Source: Burkholderiales bacterium (GTDB lineage: Bacteria; Pseudomonadota; Gammaproteobacteria; Burkholderiales; Burkholderiaceae_C). Taken from it: 27,779 nucleotides of DNA. The stretch covers positions 1-27,779 of the forward strand of contig JAGWTL010000003.1 in assembly GCA_028869035.1 (NCBI GenBank). Direction: 5' to 3'. Positions 1 to 7,554 of the stretch are shown here, piece by piece (the stretch's first letter is position 1; each line of letters begins with the position of its first letter). A program made the position numbers and the translations under genes. The notes below the pieces were generated by a model, which made no database searches, was not told the origin of the DNA, and was given only the letters and a program-made list of their open reading frames with translations.

Positions 1-574
1 TGCTGGGGCCGTCCACGGTCTTCTGGGTGGCGGTGGCGGCGTGCACGGTGGTCATGAGGCCGCGCTTGATGCCCCATTTGTCGTTGAGCACCTTGGCCAC
101 GGGGGCCAGGCAGTTGGTGGTGCAGCTGGCGTTGCTGATGATGGCCTGGCCGGCGTAGGTCTTGTCGTTCACGCCATAGACGAACATGGGGGTGTCGTCC
201 TTGCTGGGGGCGGAGATGATGACTTTCCTGGCGCCGGCGGCCAGGTGCTTCTCGGCGCCGGCCTTGTCCAGGAAGAGGCCGGTGGATTCGATCACGACGT
301 TGGCGCCGACTTCGTTCCACTTGAGGTTGGCCGGATCCCGCTCCTGCGTGAGGCGGATTTTCTTGCCGTTGACGATCAGGCTGGAGCCTTCGACGCTGAC
401 TTCGCCCTTGAAGCGGCCGTGCACGCTGTCGTGCTTGAGCATGTAGGCCAGGTAGTCGGGCTCGAGCAGGTCGTTGATGCCCACGATCTCGATGTCCTTG
501 AAGTTGGCCACGGCTGAACGCAGCACGTTGCGCCCGATGCGGCCGAAGCCGTTGATGCCTACCTTGATCGTCAT
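1..574 (-). CDS. gap: Glyceraldehyde-3-phosphate dehydrogenase, type I (partial, C-terminus beyond the left edge)
   Basis: Oxidises and phosphorylates glyceraldehyde-3-phosphate to 1,3-bisphosphoglycerate with NAD(P) in glycolysis and gluconeogenesis, in the cytoplasm. The reverse strand reads MTIKVGINGFGRIGRN, the classic N-terminal Rossmann motif, and continues for about 191 residues to the window edge. The catalytic motif SNASCTTNC is present, with the active-site cysteine near residue 151. The ATG at 574-572 has an AGGAG ribosome site about five bases upstream. It lies 108 bases downstream of tkt on the same strand, so the two probably share transcription, but a repeat hairpin sits between them. 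Only the first half or so of the protein is visible, so cofactor preference and integrity of the C-terminus cannot be judged. Identity is very secure. Confidence 0.96.
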   Translation of the reverse strand, partial: MTIKVGINGFGRIGRNVLRSAVANFKDIEIVGINDLLEPDYLAYMLKHDSVHGRFKGEVSVEGSSLIVNGKKIRLTQERDPANLKWNEVGANVVIESTGLFLDKAGAEKHLAAGARKVIISAPSKDDTPMFVYGVNDKTYAGQAIISNASCTTNCLAPVAKVLNDKWGIKRGLMTTVHAATATQKTVDGPS

Positions 575-603
575 GATGACTCCTGAATGAAAACTGAAAA
601 CCA

Positions 604-682
604 AACCATTCGCCCTGAGCTTGTCGAAGGGCCCTTCGTCCTGGCTCAGGACAGGCTTCGACAGGCTCAGCCCGAACGGGAC
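604..682. repeat. REP-like inverted repeat (CTTCGACAGGCTCAG family), copy 1
   Basis: CTGAGCTTGTCGAAG at 615-629 pairs with CTTCGACAGGCTCAG at 656-670, with a single G-T type mismatch. The flanks CGCCC and CCCGAACGGG extend the similarity. The same right arm occurs exactly at 19707-19721, so this is a dispersed element and not a private hairpin. It fills the gap between tkt and gap and could act as an mRNA-stabilising or attenuating stem-loop. There is no T tract, so it is not a classical terminator. Confidence 0.85.
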
Positions 683-2698
683 TTAACCTTTGGCCAGCAC
701 GGCCTGCACCGTGTCCGCCACGTTCTCCGGCGTGAAACCAAAGTGCTTGAACAGCACCGGGGCCGGGGCCGACTCGCCATAGGTGTCGAGGCCCACCACG
801 GCAGCGCAGCCGTATTTCCACCAGCCGTCGCTCACGCCCATCTCCACGGCCACGCGCGGCAGGCCTGCCGGCAGCACGGCCTGTTTGTAGGCCGGCTTCT
901 GCTGGTCGAAGGTGGTGGTGCTGGGCATGGAGACCACACGCACGGCAATCCTCTTGGCAGCCAGCAGTTCCTGCGCCTTGAGCGCAAGCTGCACTTCGGA
1001 GCCGGTGGCGATGATGACGGCGCGGGCCTTTTGCTTCAGGCCCAGGTCGGCCGGCTCGGACAGCACGTAGGCACCGCGGCTGATGTCACCCAGGTCCTTC
1101 TTGGGTGCGTAAGGCAGGTTCTGGCGGCTCAGCAGCAGGGCCGTGGGCTTGCTCTTGTTTTGCAGGGCCACGGCCCACGCCACAGTGGTCTCGGCCGTGT
1201 CGGCGGGACGCCAGACGTCCAGATTGGGAATCAGGCGCAGGGAGGCCGCATGTTCCACCGACTGGTGCGTCGGGCCGTCCTCGCCCAGGCCGATGGAGTC
1301 GTGTGTGAACACATGCACCACGCGCTTTTTCATCAGCGCGGCCATGCGGATGGCGTTGCGTGAGTAGTCGCTGAAGGTCAGGAAGGTGCCGCCGTAGGGG
1401 ATGTAGCCGCCGTGCAGGGCCACGCCGTTCATGATGGCGGCCATGCCGAACTCGCGCACGCCGTAGTTGATGTGGCGCCCTCCGTTGCCATGGCCCTCGG
1501 CATCGAAGCGCAGGCTGGGCGTGTGGCTGGTGTTGGTCAGGTTAGAGCCGGTCAGGTCGGCCGAGCCGCCCAGCAGCTCGGGCAGGGCGGCCGTGAAGGC
1601 TTCCAGCGCGATCTGGCTGGCCTTGCGCGTGGCCACGGTCTCGGCCTTGGTGTGGGCCGCCACGGCGGCGTCCACGGCCACCTGGGCAAAAGCCTTGGGC
1701 AGGTCGCCCGCCATGCGGCGCTTGAACTCGGCGGCGAGTTCGGGATAGGCGGCGGTGTAGGCGGCGAACTGTTCGTTCCAGGCAGCTTCTCGCGCCTGGC
1801 CGGCGGCCTTGGCGTCCCAGTCGCCGTAGGCCTCGGCCGGGATCTCGAAGGGGCCGTGCGTCCAGCCCAGGGCCTCGCGCGTCAGGGCAATTTCCTCGGC
1901 CCCCAGGGGCTCGCCGTGGGCCTTGGCGGTGTTGGCACGATTGGGGCTGCCCTTGCCGATGGCGGTCTTGCAGATGATCAGCGTGGGCTTGTCCGCCGAC
2001 TCCTTGGCGCGGGCGATGGCTTCGGACACCACGGCCGCGTCATGGCCATTGACAGAGCCGATCACGTTCCAGCCGTAGGACACGAAACGCAGCGCAGCGT
2101 TGTCGCCATACCAGGGCGCGACCTGGCCGTCGATGGAGATGCCGTTGTCGTCGTAGAAGGCGATCAGCTTGTTGAGCTTCCAGGCGCCGGCCAGGGAAGC
2201 GGCCTCGTGGCTGATGCCTTCCATCATGCAACCGTCGCCCAGGAAGACATAGGTGTGGTGGTCAACGATGTCGTGGCCGTCGCGGTTGAATTCCCTGGCC
2301 AGCAGCTTCTCGGCCAGCGCCATGCCCACGGCATTGGTCACGCCCTGGCCCAGCGGGCCGGTGGTGGTTTCCACGCCGGGGGTGTGGCCCACTTCTGGGT
2401 GGCCGGCCGTCTTGCTGCCGAGCTGGCGGAAGTTCTTCAACTCCTTCATGGGCAGGTCGTAGCCCGTCAGGTGCAGCAACGCGTACAACAGCATGGAGGC
2501 ATGGCCGTTGGACAGGACGAAACGGTCGCGATCGGCCCATTGCGGGTTGGTCGGGTTGTGCTTGAGGTGTTCACCCCAGAGCGCAACGGCCATGTCGGCC
2601 ATGCCCATGGGCGCACCCGGGTGTCCGGAGTTGGCTTGTTGCACTGCGTCCATTGCCAGCGCGCGGATCGCGTTGGCCATCTGTCGGGTATTTGCCAT
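683..2698 (-). CDS. tkt: Transketolase
   Basis: Thiamine-diphosphate enzyme that moves two-carbon ketol units between sugar phosphates in the non-oxidative pentose phosphate pathway (also the Calvin cycle where present); cytoplasmic. The protein has 671 residues, the usual length. Visible family signatures are GHPGAPMGMADMA near the N-terminus, the ThDP/metal-binding GDGCMMEG, and GLGEDGPTHQSVEH in the central pyrimidine-binding domain. The open frame continues 38 codons further upstream, but ATG 2698-2696 starts the conserved MANTRQMANAIRALAMDAVQ segment and has a GGAG about ten bases upstream, so I chose it. It is followed by gap on the same strand. No cbb genes are visible in this window, so I do not assign it to a Calvin-cycle operon. 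Confidence 0.96.
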   Translation of the reverse strand: MANTRQMANAIRALAMDAVQQANSGHPGAPMGMADMAVALWGEHLKHNPTNPQWADRDRFVLSNGHASMLLYALLHLTGYDLPMKELKNFRQLGSKTAGHPEVGHTPGVETTTGPLGQGVTNAVGMALAEKLLAREFNRDGHDIVDHHTYVFLGDGCMMEGISHEAASLAGAWKLNKLIAFYDDNGISIDGQVAPWYGDNAALRFVSYGWNVIGSVNGHDAAVVSEAIARAKESADKPTLIICKTAIGKGSPNRANTAKAHGEPLGAEEIALTREALGWTHGPFEIPAEAYGDWDAKAAGQAREAAWNEQFAAYTAAYPELAAEFKRRMAGDLPKAFAQVAVDAAVAAHTKAETVATRKASQIALEAFTAALPELLGGSADLTGSNLTNTSHTPSLRFDAEGHGNGGRHINYGVREFGMAAIMNGVALHGGYIPYGGTFLTFSDYSRNAIRMAALMKKRVVHVFTHDSIGLGEDGPTHQSVEHAASLRLIPNLDVWRPADTAETTVAWAVALQNKSKPTALLLSRQNLPYAPKKDLGDISRGAYVLSEPADLGLKQKARAVIIATGSEVQLALKAQELLAAKRIAVRVVSMPSTTTFDQQKPAYKQAVLPAGLPRVAVEMGVSDGWWKYGCAAVVGLDTYGESAPAPVLFKHFGFTPENVADTVQAVLAKG

Positions 2699-2731
2699 GT
2701 GGGGGCCGCTCCGGAGGGGGTCAGGGGAAAC

Positions 2732-2746
2732 CCGGTATTTTACCGG
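2732..2746. promoter_or_regulatory. Short perfect dyad in the tkt / uridylyltransferase divergent region
   Basis: CCGGTATTTTACCGG is a six-base perfect inverted repeat around a TTT centre, 34 bases upstream of the tkt start. On the minus strand it contains TAAAAT, which could serve as a -10 element for tkt. A regulator bound here would cover that promoter. The function is an inference from position and symmetry only. Confidence 0.35.
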
Positions 2747-2794
2747 TGACCGCTTGGGACCTCGCAACGACGAGCCGCGCGCCGTCCCATGGTC

Positions 2795-2800
2795 TACAGT
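2795..2800 (+). promoter_or_regulatory. Possible -10 element of a leaderless transcript (uridylyltransferase gene)
   Basis: TACAGT matches the TAnnnT form of a -10 hexamer and lies six bases before GTG 2807. This spacing would place the transcription start on, or next to, the start codon. No clear ribosome site precedes GTG 2807, the alternative ATG 2789 or ATG 2834. The same arrangement is seen before the MFS gene at 20494. No convincing -35 box is visible. Confidence 0.35.
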
Positions 2801-2806
2801 GAGGGT

Positions 2807-3568
2807 GTGCAAGTTCCGATTTCCATCAAGACCATGGTGCTGGCGGCAGGGCGAGGCGAACGCATGCGCCCCTTGACCGATGCCACACCCAAGCCCCTGT
2901 TACCAGTGCAGGGCAAGCCACTGCTGCAGTGGCATGTCGATGCCTTGGCTGATGCCGGTTTCACTGACATCGTGATCAACACCGCCTGGTTGGGTGAACA
3001 GATACCCGCCCACTTCGGGCCACAGCCGCACAGCAGCAACGACCAGCCCCTGGCGATCGAGTACTCCTGGGAAGGGCTGGATTTTGGCAGTGCACTGGAA
3101 ACCGCCGGAGGCATCGTGCGCGCACTGCCGCTGCTGGGCGACATCTTCTGGGTTCTGGCTGGCGATGTGTATGCCCCCGGTTTCCCCTTCTCCATGCAGG
3201 CCGTGCAGCGCTTCGCGCGCAGTGACAAGCTGGCCCACCTCTGGCTGGTGCCCAACCCCTCCCACAACCCACGCGGCGATTTCGGCCTGGCCAGCGACCC
3301 GCAGGCACCAGGCCGGCAGTTGGCCCTGAACCAGGCGGCCGTGACCTACACCTACAGCACCATCGGGCTGTTCCGGCGCGAATTCTTCACCCGGCCCTGG
3401 TGCGACATTGCACCGGGCAACCCGCAGGGAGTAAAAACCCCGCTGGCCCCCTTGCTGCGCCGGGCCATGGACAATCAACGCATCAGCGCTGAGCTCTACA
3501 CCGGGCCGTGGACCGATGTCGGCACACCCGAGCGTCTGGCGCAACTCAACGAAAACGCCCCGTCATGA
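2807..3568 (+). CDS. murU: MurU-like nucleotidyltransferase (probable N-acetylmuramate-1-phosphate uridylyltransferase)
   Basis: Member of the sugar-phosphate nucleotidyltransferase (NTP_transferase) family. The best-fitting role is transfer of UMP to MurNAc-alpha-1-phosphate in the peptidoglycan recycling route found in Pseudomonas, in the cytoplasm. The N-terminus carries the nucleotide-binding signature MVLAAGRGERMRPLTDATPK followed by PLLPVQGKPLLQWH. At about 253 residues it is short, as in MurU and unlike the longer glucose-1-phosphate enzymes with a left-handed beta-helix tail. The start is uncertain: ATG 2789, GTG 2807 and ATG 2834 are in frame. I chose GTG 2807 because of the -10-like hexamer six bases upstream. 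The stop overlaps the pepP start (ATGA). Its usual partner kinase AmgK is encoded about 15 kb away at 18541. Substrate specificity cannot be proved from sequence alone. Confidence 0.82.
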   Translation: MQVPISIKTMVLAAGRGERMRPLTDATPKPLLPVQGKPLLQWHVDALADAGFTDIVINTAWLGEQIPAHFGPQPHSSNDQPLAIEYSWEGLDFGSALETAGGIVRALPLLGDIFWVLAGDVYAPGFPFSMQAVQRFARSDKLAHLWLVPNPSHNPRGDFGLASDPQAPGRQLALNQAAVTYTYSTIGLFRREFFTRPWCDIAPGNPQGVKTPLAPLLRRAMDNQRISAELYTGPWTDVGTPERLAQLNENAPS

Positions 3569-4953
3569 GCACCCTCCTCCTTTACGCACAGCGCCGCGCG
3601 CGTCTGGCCGCCCAGCTCGGCCCCGATGCCGTCGCCATCGTGCCCACGGCACCCGAACACCTGCGCAACCGCGACAGCGAATTCCTGTTCCGCTTCGACA
3701 GCTATTTCCACTATCTGAGCGGCTTTGGCGAACCCAACGCCTGGCTCGTCATCACCAGCGAAGGCCACACCACGCTGTTTTGCAACCCCAAGGACCTGGA
3801 GCGCGAGATCTGGGACGGCATCCGCCTGGGCCCCGAAGCGGCACCAGCCGCGCTGGGTGTGGACGCAGCCTATCCGGTGACCGAGCTGGAGCAGCGGCTG
3901 CCCAAGCTGCTGGAAAACAAGGCCACGGTCTGGTACCCCTTCGCCACGCACGCCGGCCTGGAGGGCCGCATTGACGGCTGGCTGAAGACCGTGCGCTCGC
4001 GCGTGCGCTATGGCGCCCTGTGTCCCGAGGCCCAGCGCGATCTGTGCGCCCTGATGGATGAGATGCGCCTGGTGAAGGACGCTCACGAGCAGGACGTGAT
4101 GCGGCGCGCCGCGCAGATCAGCGCCGGCGCCCACGTGCGCGCCATGCAGCTCTCGGCCCGCATGCTGCGCGCGGGCCAGGATGTGCGCGAGTACCACCTG
4201 GACGCCGAGCTGCTGCACGAGTTCCGCCGCCACGGCTCGCAATACCCGGCTTACGGCTCCATCGTCGCCGCCGGCGCCAATGCCTGCGTGCTGCACTACC
4301 GCGCCGACAGCGCGCCCATCCGCGACGGCGAACTGGTGCTGATCGACGCCGGCTGCGAGCTCGACGGCTACGCCAGTGACATCACGCGCACCTTCCCGGC
4401 CAATGGCAAATTCAGCGGCCCGCAACGTGCCCTGTATGAGCTGGTGCTGGCCGCGCAGGACGCCGCCGTGGCGGCCACCCATGCGGGCGCGCGCTTCGTG
4501 GAACCGCACGAGGCCACGGTGAAAGTGCTGTCCCAGGGTCTGCTGGACCTGGGCCTGCTCGACAAGCACAAGGTCGGAAGGGTGGACGACGTGATCGCCA
4601 GCCGCGCCTACTTCCGCTTCTACATGCACCGCACCGGCCACTGGCTGGGAATGGATGTGCATGACTGCGGGAGTTATGTCGAACCCAGCGAGCGGGGCAC
4701 GCTCAGCGAGCGCCAGGATCCGCTCTCCGGCGAAGTCATCAAGGACCGGCCCAGCCGCATCCTGCAGCCCGGCATGTGCCTGACCATCGAGCCTGGCATC
4801 TACGTGCGTCCGGCCGAGGACGTGCCGCGCGAGTACTGGAATATCGGCATCCGCATCGAGGACGATGCCTTCGTCACGGCCAACGGCTGCGAGCTGATCT
4901 CGCGCGGCGTGCCGGTGAACGCCGGCGAGATCGAAGCCCTGATGCGCCCCTGA
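3565..4953 (+). CDS. pepP: Xaa-Pro aminopeptidase (aminopeptidase P), M24B family
   Basis: Cytoplasmic dimetal peptidase that removes an N-terminal residue preceding proline. It has 462 residues, close to the family length. The N-terminal creatinase-like domain is typical (RDSEFLFRFDSYFHYLSGF). The C-terminal pita-bread domain shows the metal-ligand motifs in order: LIDAGCELDGYASDITRTF (two aspartates), HRTGHWLGMDVHD (histidine), CLTIEPGIYV (glutamate) and GIRIEDD (glutamate). The ATG overlaps the TGA of the upstream uridylyltransferase, which indicates translational coupling. The open frame extends 19 codons upstream into that gene, but the conserved start is at 3565. All expected catalytic residues are present. 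Confidence 0.95.
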   Translation: MSTLLLYAQRRARLAAQLGPDAVAIVPTAPEHLRNRDSEFLFRFDSYFHYLSGFGEPNAWLVITSEGHTTLFCNPKDLEREIWDGIRLGPEAAPAALGVDAAYPVTELEQRLPKLLENKATVWYPFATHAGLEGRIDGWLKTVRSRVRYGALCPEAQRDLCALMDEMRLVKDAHEQDVMRRAAQISAGAHVRAMQLSARMLRAGQDVREYHLDAELLHEFRRHGSQYPAYGSIVAAGANACVLHYRADSAPIRDGELVLIDAGCELDGYASDITRTFPANGKFSGPQRALYELVLAAQDAAVAATHAGARFVEPHEATVKVLSQGLLDLGLLDKHKVGRVDDVIASRAYFRFYMHRTGHWLGMDVHDCGSYVEPSERGTLSERQDPLSGEVIKDRPSRILQPGMCLTIEPGIYVRPAEDVPREYWNIGIRIEDDAFVTANGCELISRGVPVNAGEIEALMRP

Positions 4954-4981
4954 AACTGCGGCGCGGGTTAACCCCTAGCAA

Positions 4982-5025
4982 ATTCCGGGATATGCCGGGA
5001 ATAGACAGGCCAGTTTCGCGCTCTC
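4982..5025 (+). promoter_or_regulatory. Candidate ECF-type promoter upstream of the sigma factor gene
   Basis: GGGAATA at about 4997-5003 resembles the GGAATA-type -35 boxes recognised by several ECF sigma groups. Sixteen bases later comes GCTCTC, in the -10 position. This would put transcription start within a few bases of ATG 5032. ATTCC (4982-4986) and GGAAT (4998-5002) also form a loose dyad. Autoregulation by the encoded sigma factor is an inference. Confidence 0.3.
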
Positions 5026-5031
5026 TTGCAT

Positions 5032-5586
5032 ATGTTCCTGACATCTGAAGCCCGCTACAACCAATGGGTTCGTGATCACTACCGTTTCCTGACGCGCAGC
5101 GCCTGGGCGCTGACAGGATCGCGCGCCGTTGCAGAGGATGTGGTGCAGGACTGCTTCACCAATGCGTGGAAACACCGGGACCAGCTGCGCGACCTTACCC
5201 TGGTGCGGCCGTGGCTGTTCCAGATCATGCGTCGCAGCATCTTCCGCCACCTGCCGCCCTGCACGGTGTCCCTGGACGACAGCGATGAAGACCAGTGGGG
5301 TGAAGCAGCCGATGCCAGCATCGACAACCGGCTGGACGTGGTCAAGGCCCTCAGCCGTATTGCACCCATTCACCGTGAAGTCCTGGTGCTGCACTATTTC
5401 GACGACATGCCGACGGCGCTGATTGCCGAAGCACTGGAAATCGCGCCCGGCACGGTGCTCTCCCGGCTGGCGCGCGCACGCGATGCGCTCAAGAGCGCCC
5501 TGGTCATACCGGCACAGCCCTCCCGAGAGAACGACCAGACTACGGCTCCTGTCAGCGGGCGGATCACCCCGCTGCGCAAGATCTGA
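5032..5586 (+). CDS. RNA polymerase sigma factor, ECF subfamily
   Basis: Alternative sigma factor of the extracytoplasmic-function type, which directs RNA polymerase to a small regulon in response to an envelope or redox signal. It has 184 residues. Region 2 spans roughly residues 10-65 (YRFLTRSAWALTGS, AEDVVQDCFTNAWKH, PWLFQIMRR). Region 4 spans about 105-160 (LSRIAPIHREVLVLHYFDD, then the helix-turn-helix IAEALEIAPGTVLSRLARAR). ATG 5032 was chosen over an in-frame TTG six bases upstream. It is followed after 18 bases by a one-membrane-segment protein likely to be its anti-sigma factor, then by a DsrE-like protein and soxYZAX with no terminator in between. I infer that it drives this sulfur module and itself. 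The exact ECF group is not assigned. Confidence 0.92.
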   Translation: MFLTSEARYNQWVRDHYRFLTRSAWALTGSRAVAEDVVQDCFTNAWKHRDQLRDLTLVRPWLFQIMRRSIFRHLPPCTVSLDDSDEDQWGEAADASIDNRLDVVKALSRIAPIHREVLVLHYFDDMPTALIAEALEIAPGTVLSRLARARDALKSALVIPAQPSRENDQTTAPVSGRITPLRKI

Positions 5587-5604
5587 GACCGAGGGAACTG
5601 ACCC

Positions 5605-6174
5605 ATGCACCCGAAACTCGACGACGACTTTGACCTGCGGGCTCGCGCGGAACTCTCGCTGGCCTATGAAGCGGGCGAACCGCCAGGCGCGCTGTTCCGT
5701 CATACGCCCTGGTACTCGCGTCGCTGGCTCCAGACCTGCTGCGCGCTGGCTTTCGCGGCCGGCACCCTGTTGGGCGGCGTGCTGGCCGTCCGCCCGAACG
5801 AGCTGGTGCGTGGCGCCATCGAGCACGAGTACTACGAGCGCACCCTGCGCGGCAGCTTCATGGAGTCGTCCACCCTGCTCGCGCAACTGGGCCTGGAGAC
5901 GAGCAAGCCCGTCCCGGGCTATCCGCAACTCATGCGCCCCTGCGACATCGACGGCAGGCTGGCTTACCACCTGACCACCTTCTTCGAGAAGGGCGGCATC
6001 GTCACCGTCTTTGCCTTCGACCAGGCGGTCAGCCTGAAGGAGGGCCAGGGCTGGTGGGGCAACGTCCACTGGCAGGTGATCATCGGGCGTGACGGTCGCC
6101 CGCTGATCATGGTTTCCGAAAAGAAGAAGGCGCTGGGCGTTGCGTACCGCGTCTTCTCCCAGCCGCCAGCCTGA
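5605..6174 (+). CDS. Membrane-anchored probable anti-sigma factor (DUF3379-like)
   Basis: 189-residue protein with a cytoplasmic N-terminal part of about 45 residues, one membrane segment near residues 46-65 (LQTCCALAFAAGTLLGGVLA) and a periplasmic domain of about 120 residues. Position directly after the ECF sigma gene and this topology indicate an anti-sigma factor. The periplasmic part (around PCDIDGRLAYHL, then VTVFAFD, GWWG and PLIMVSEK) resembles DUF3379-type sensor domains; that resemblance is from memory and only moderately sure. There is no zinc-binding HxxxCxxC motif in the N-terminal part, so it is not a ZAS-type anti-sigma factor. The periplasmic domain contains a single cysteine. 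GAGG precedes the ATG at a workable distance. Confidence 0.72.
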   Translation: MHPKLDDDFDLRARAELSLAYEAGEPPGALFRHTPWYSRRWLQTCCALAFAAGTLLGGVLAVRPNELVRGAIEHEYYERTLRGSFMESSTLLAQLGLETSKPVPGYPQLMRPCDIDGRLAYHLTTFFEKGGIVTVFAFDQAVSLKEGQGWWGNVHWQVIIGRDGRPLIMVSEKKKALGVAYRVFSQPPA

Positions 6175-6227
6175 CGGCCCGGCTTCCCTTCCCCATCCCC
6201 GATTCACAAACGACAGGAGACAAAAGC

Positions 6228-6674
6228 ATGCGAGATATTCCCGGTAAACGCCGTTTCGTTGCAGCTGCCGGCACGCTGCTGGCCGGCGCCTTTTTTGCCA
6301 GCCGCGCGCAGGCCACGGCCAAGGATGACAGGCCCAACAAGCTGGTGATCCAGGTCAGCGACAACGATCCGGGGAAATGGGGGCTGGCACTGAACAATGC
6401 GCAGAATGTGGTCAACGATCTGGGTGCGAGCACCGTGGCGTTGGAAATCGTGGTCTACGGTCCCGGTATCGGCATGCTCAAGAGCGACTCACCGATGGCG
6501 GCGCGTATTGCGGCTGCGCTCAAGGGCGGCATGCAGATCGTCGCCTGCGAAAACACGCTCAAGGCTCAGAAGCTCACCCATGCCGACATGCTGCCCGATA
6601 TCGGCTACGTGCCGGCCGGCGTCGTGGAGCTGATGCAAAAGCAACAGCAGGGCTACGCCTATATCCGCCCCTGA
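6228..6674 (+). CDS. Exported DsrE/DsrF-like sulfur-relay family protein
   Basis: 148-residue protein with an N-terminal signal (KRRFVAAAGTLLAGAFFASRAQA, possibly Tat-compatible) followed by a DsrE/DsrF-like domain. Visible features are LVIQVSDNDPGKWGLALNN, LEIVVYGPGI and the single-cysteine segment IVACENTLKAQKL. In cytoplasmic DsrE proteins the equivalent cysteine carries sulfane sulfur. A secreted version beside SoxYZ could accept or store sulfane sulfur in the periplasm, which is an inference. AGGAG lies about eight bases before the ATG. It sits 38 bases upstream of soxY and is probably co-transcribed with the sigma/anti-sigma pair and the sox genes. Exact function is unknown. Confidence 0.8.
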   Translation: MRDIPGKRRFVAAAGTLLAGAFFASRAQATAKDDRPNKLVIQVSDNDPGKWGLALNNAQNVVNDLGASTVALEIVVYGPGIGMLKSDSPMAARIAAALKGGMQIVACENTLKAQKLTHADMLPDIGYVPAGVVELMQKQQQGYAYIRP

Positions 6675-6712
6675 TTTTTCTCCCGCCTTTCATTTCAACA
6701 AGTAGACATCAC

Positions 6713-7168
6713 ATGCAAACTCGTCGCGAGACACTGAAACAAAGCGCCGTGGTGGCGGGCCTGCTGGCCTCCGCCGGCATGATCCCGCAGCAGGCTGCGG
6801 CCTACGAGAAGGCTGCCTTCGACGCCAAGACCGTGGCCGACGTGACCAAGGCGCTGGGCGCTGGCGCTCCGGTGGAGAGCAAGGACGTGACCATCGGGGG
6901 TCCGGACATTGCCGAAAACGGCGCCGTGGTGCCGCTGACCGCCGGCACCACGCTGTCGGGTGTGAAGCGCATGCTGATCCTGGTGGAGAAGAACCCCTCC
7001 GCCATGGTGGCCATGTTCAACGTCAGCGAAGCGGTCGAAACCAACTTTGCCACGCGCGCCAAGATGGGCCAGTCTTCGGATGTGTATGCCGTGGCCATCA
7101 TGAACGACGGCAAGGCCTTCTTTGCGAAGAAGGAAGTCAAGGTGACGCTGGGCGGCTGCGGCGGCTGA
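6713..7168 (+). CDS. soxY: Thiosulfate oxidation carrier protein SoxY
   Basis: Periplasmic carrier that holds the sulfur substrate covalently on its C-terminal cysteine during Sox-type thiosulfate oxidation. The 151-residue protein ends in GGCGG, the invariant SoxY swinging-arm motif, with the carrier cysteine at about residue 149. The N-terminus (TRRETLKQSA, then a hydrophobic stretch ending QQAAA) is a Tat signal, as known for SoxY, which is exported together with SoxZ. ATG 6713 was chosen because the Tat signal begins there; the open frame runs further back over the DsrE-like gene in another frame. soxZ follows after 53 bases. Confidence 0.96.
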   Translation: MQTRRETLKQSAVVAGLLASAGMIPQQAAAYEKAAFDAKTVADVTKALGAGAPVESKDVTIGGPDIAENGAVVPLTAGTTLSGVKRMLILVEKNPSAMVAMFNVSEAVETNFATRAKMGQSSDVYAVAIMNDGKAFFAKKEVKVTLGGCGG

Positions 7169-7221
7169 TCGCTCGCCAGAGGCAAGCCACCGATTCAACA
7201 CAGATTTAGGAGTATCAAAAA

Positions 7222-7533
7222 ATGGCAGATCCGATGCGCATCCGCGCGCAAGCCGCTGGCGACAAGGCCACCGTGCGCGTACTCATGAGCCACGAAATGG
7301 AATCCGGTCAACGCAAGGACTCGGCTGGCAAGCTGGTTCCGGCCTGGTTCATCAATGAAGTGAGCGCCTCCCTCAATGGCAAGGTCGTGATGACCGCCGA
7401 GTGGGGCCCGGCCGTGTCCAAGAACCCGTTCATGCAGTTCGTTGTCAAGGGCGCCAAGGCCGGTGACAAGATCAGCGTGAGCTGGAAGGACAACAAGGGC
7501 GACAGCCGCACCGACGAAGCCACGGTGTCTTGA
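7222..7533 (+). CDS. soxZ: Thiosulfate oxidation carrier complex protein SoxZ
   Basis: Partner of SoxY in the heterodimeric SoxYZ carrier. It has 103 residues, the standard size, starting MADPMRIRAQ and containing MSHEMESGQRKDSAGKLVPA and FINEVSASLNGK, which are typical of the immunoglobulin-like SoxZ fold. There is no signal peptide, consistent with co-export through the Tat signal of SoxY. The upstream AGGAG is spaced about nine bases from the ATG. soxA begins 21 bases after the stop. Confidence 0.96.
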   Translation: MADPMRIRAQAAGDKATVRVLMSHEMESGQRKDSAGKLVPAWFINEVSASLNGKVVMTAEWGPAVSKNPFMQFVVKGAKAGDKISVSWKDNKGDSRTDEATVS

Positions 7534-7554
7534 TTCCAACAAGGAGACAAAGCG

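Noticed and set aside
604..682. CRISPR or terminator
   Set aside because: Only one pair of inverted arms, no regularly spaced direct repeats and no T tract; it is better explained as a REP-like element.
683..2698. Calvin-cycle (cbb) operon
   Set aside because: tkt and gap alone are general carbon metabolism; no RuBisCO, phosphoribulokinase or cbbR sequence is present in the window.
1412..2749. Open frame of 445 codons on the plus strand opposite tkt
   Set aside because: Same cause: antisense shadow of transketolase with biased composition and no recognisable motifs.
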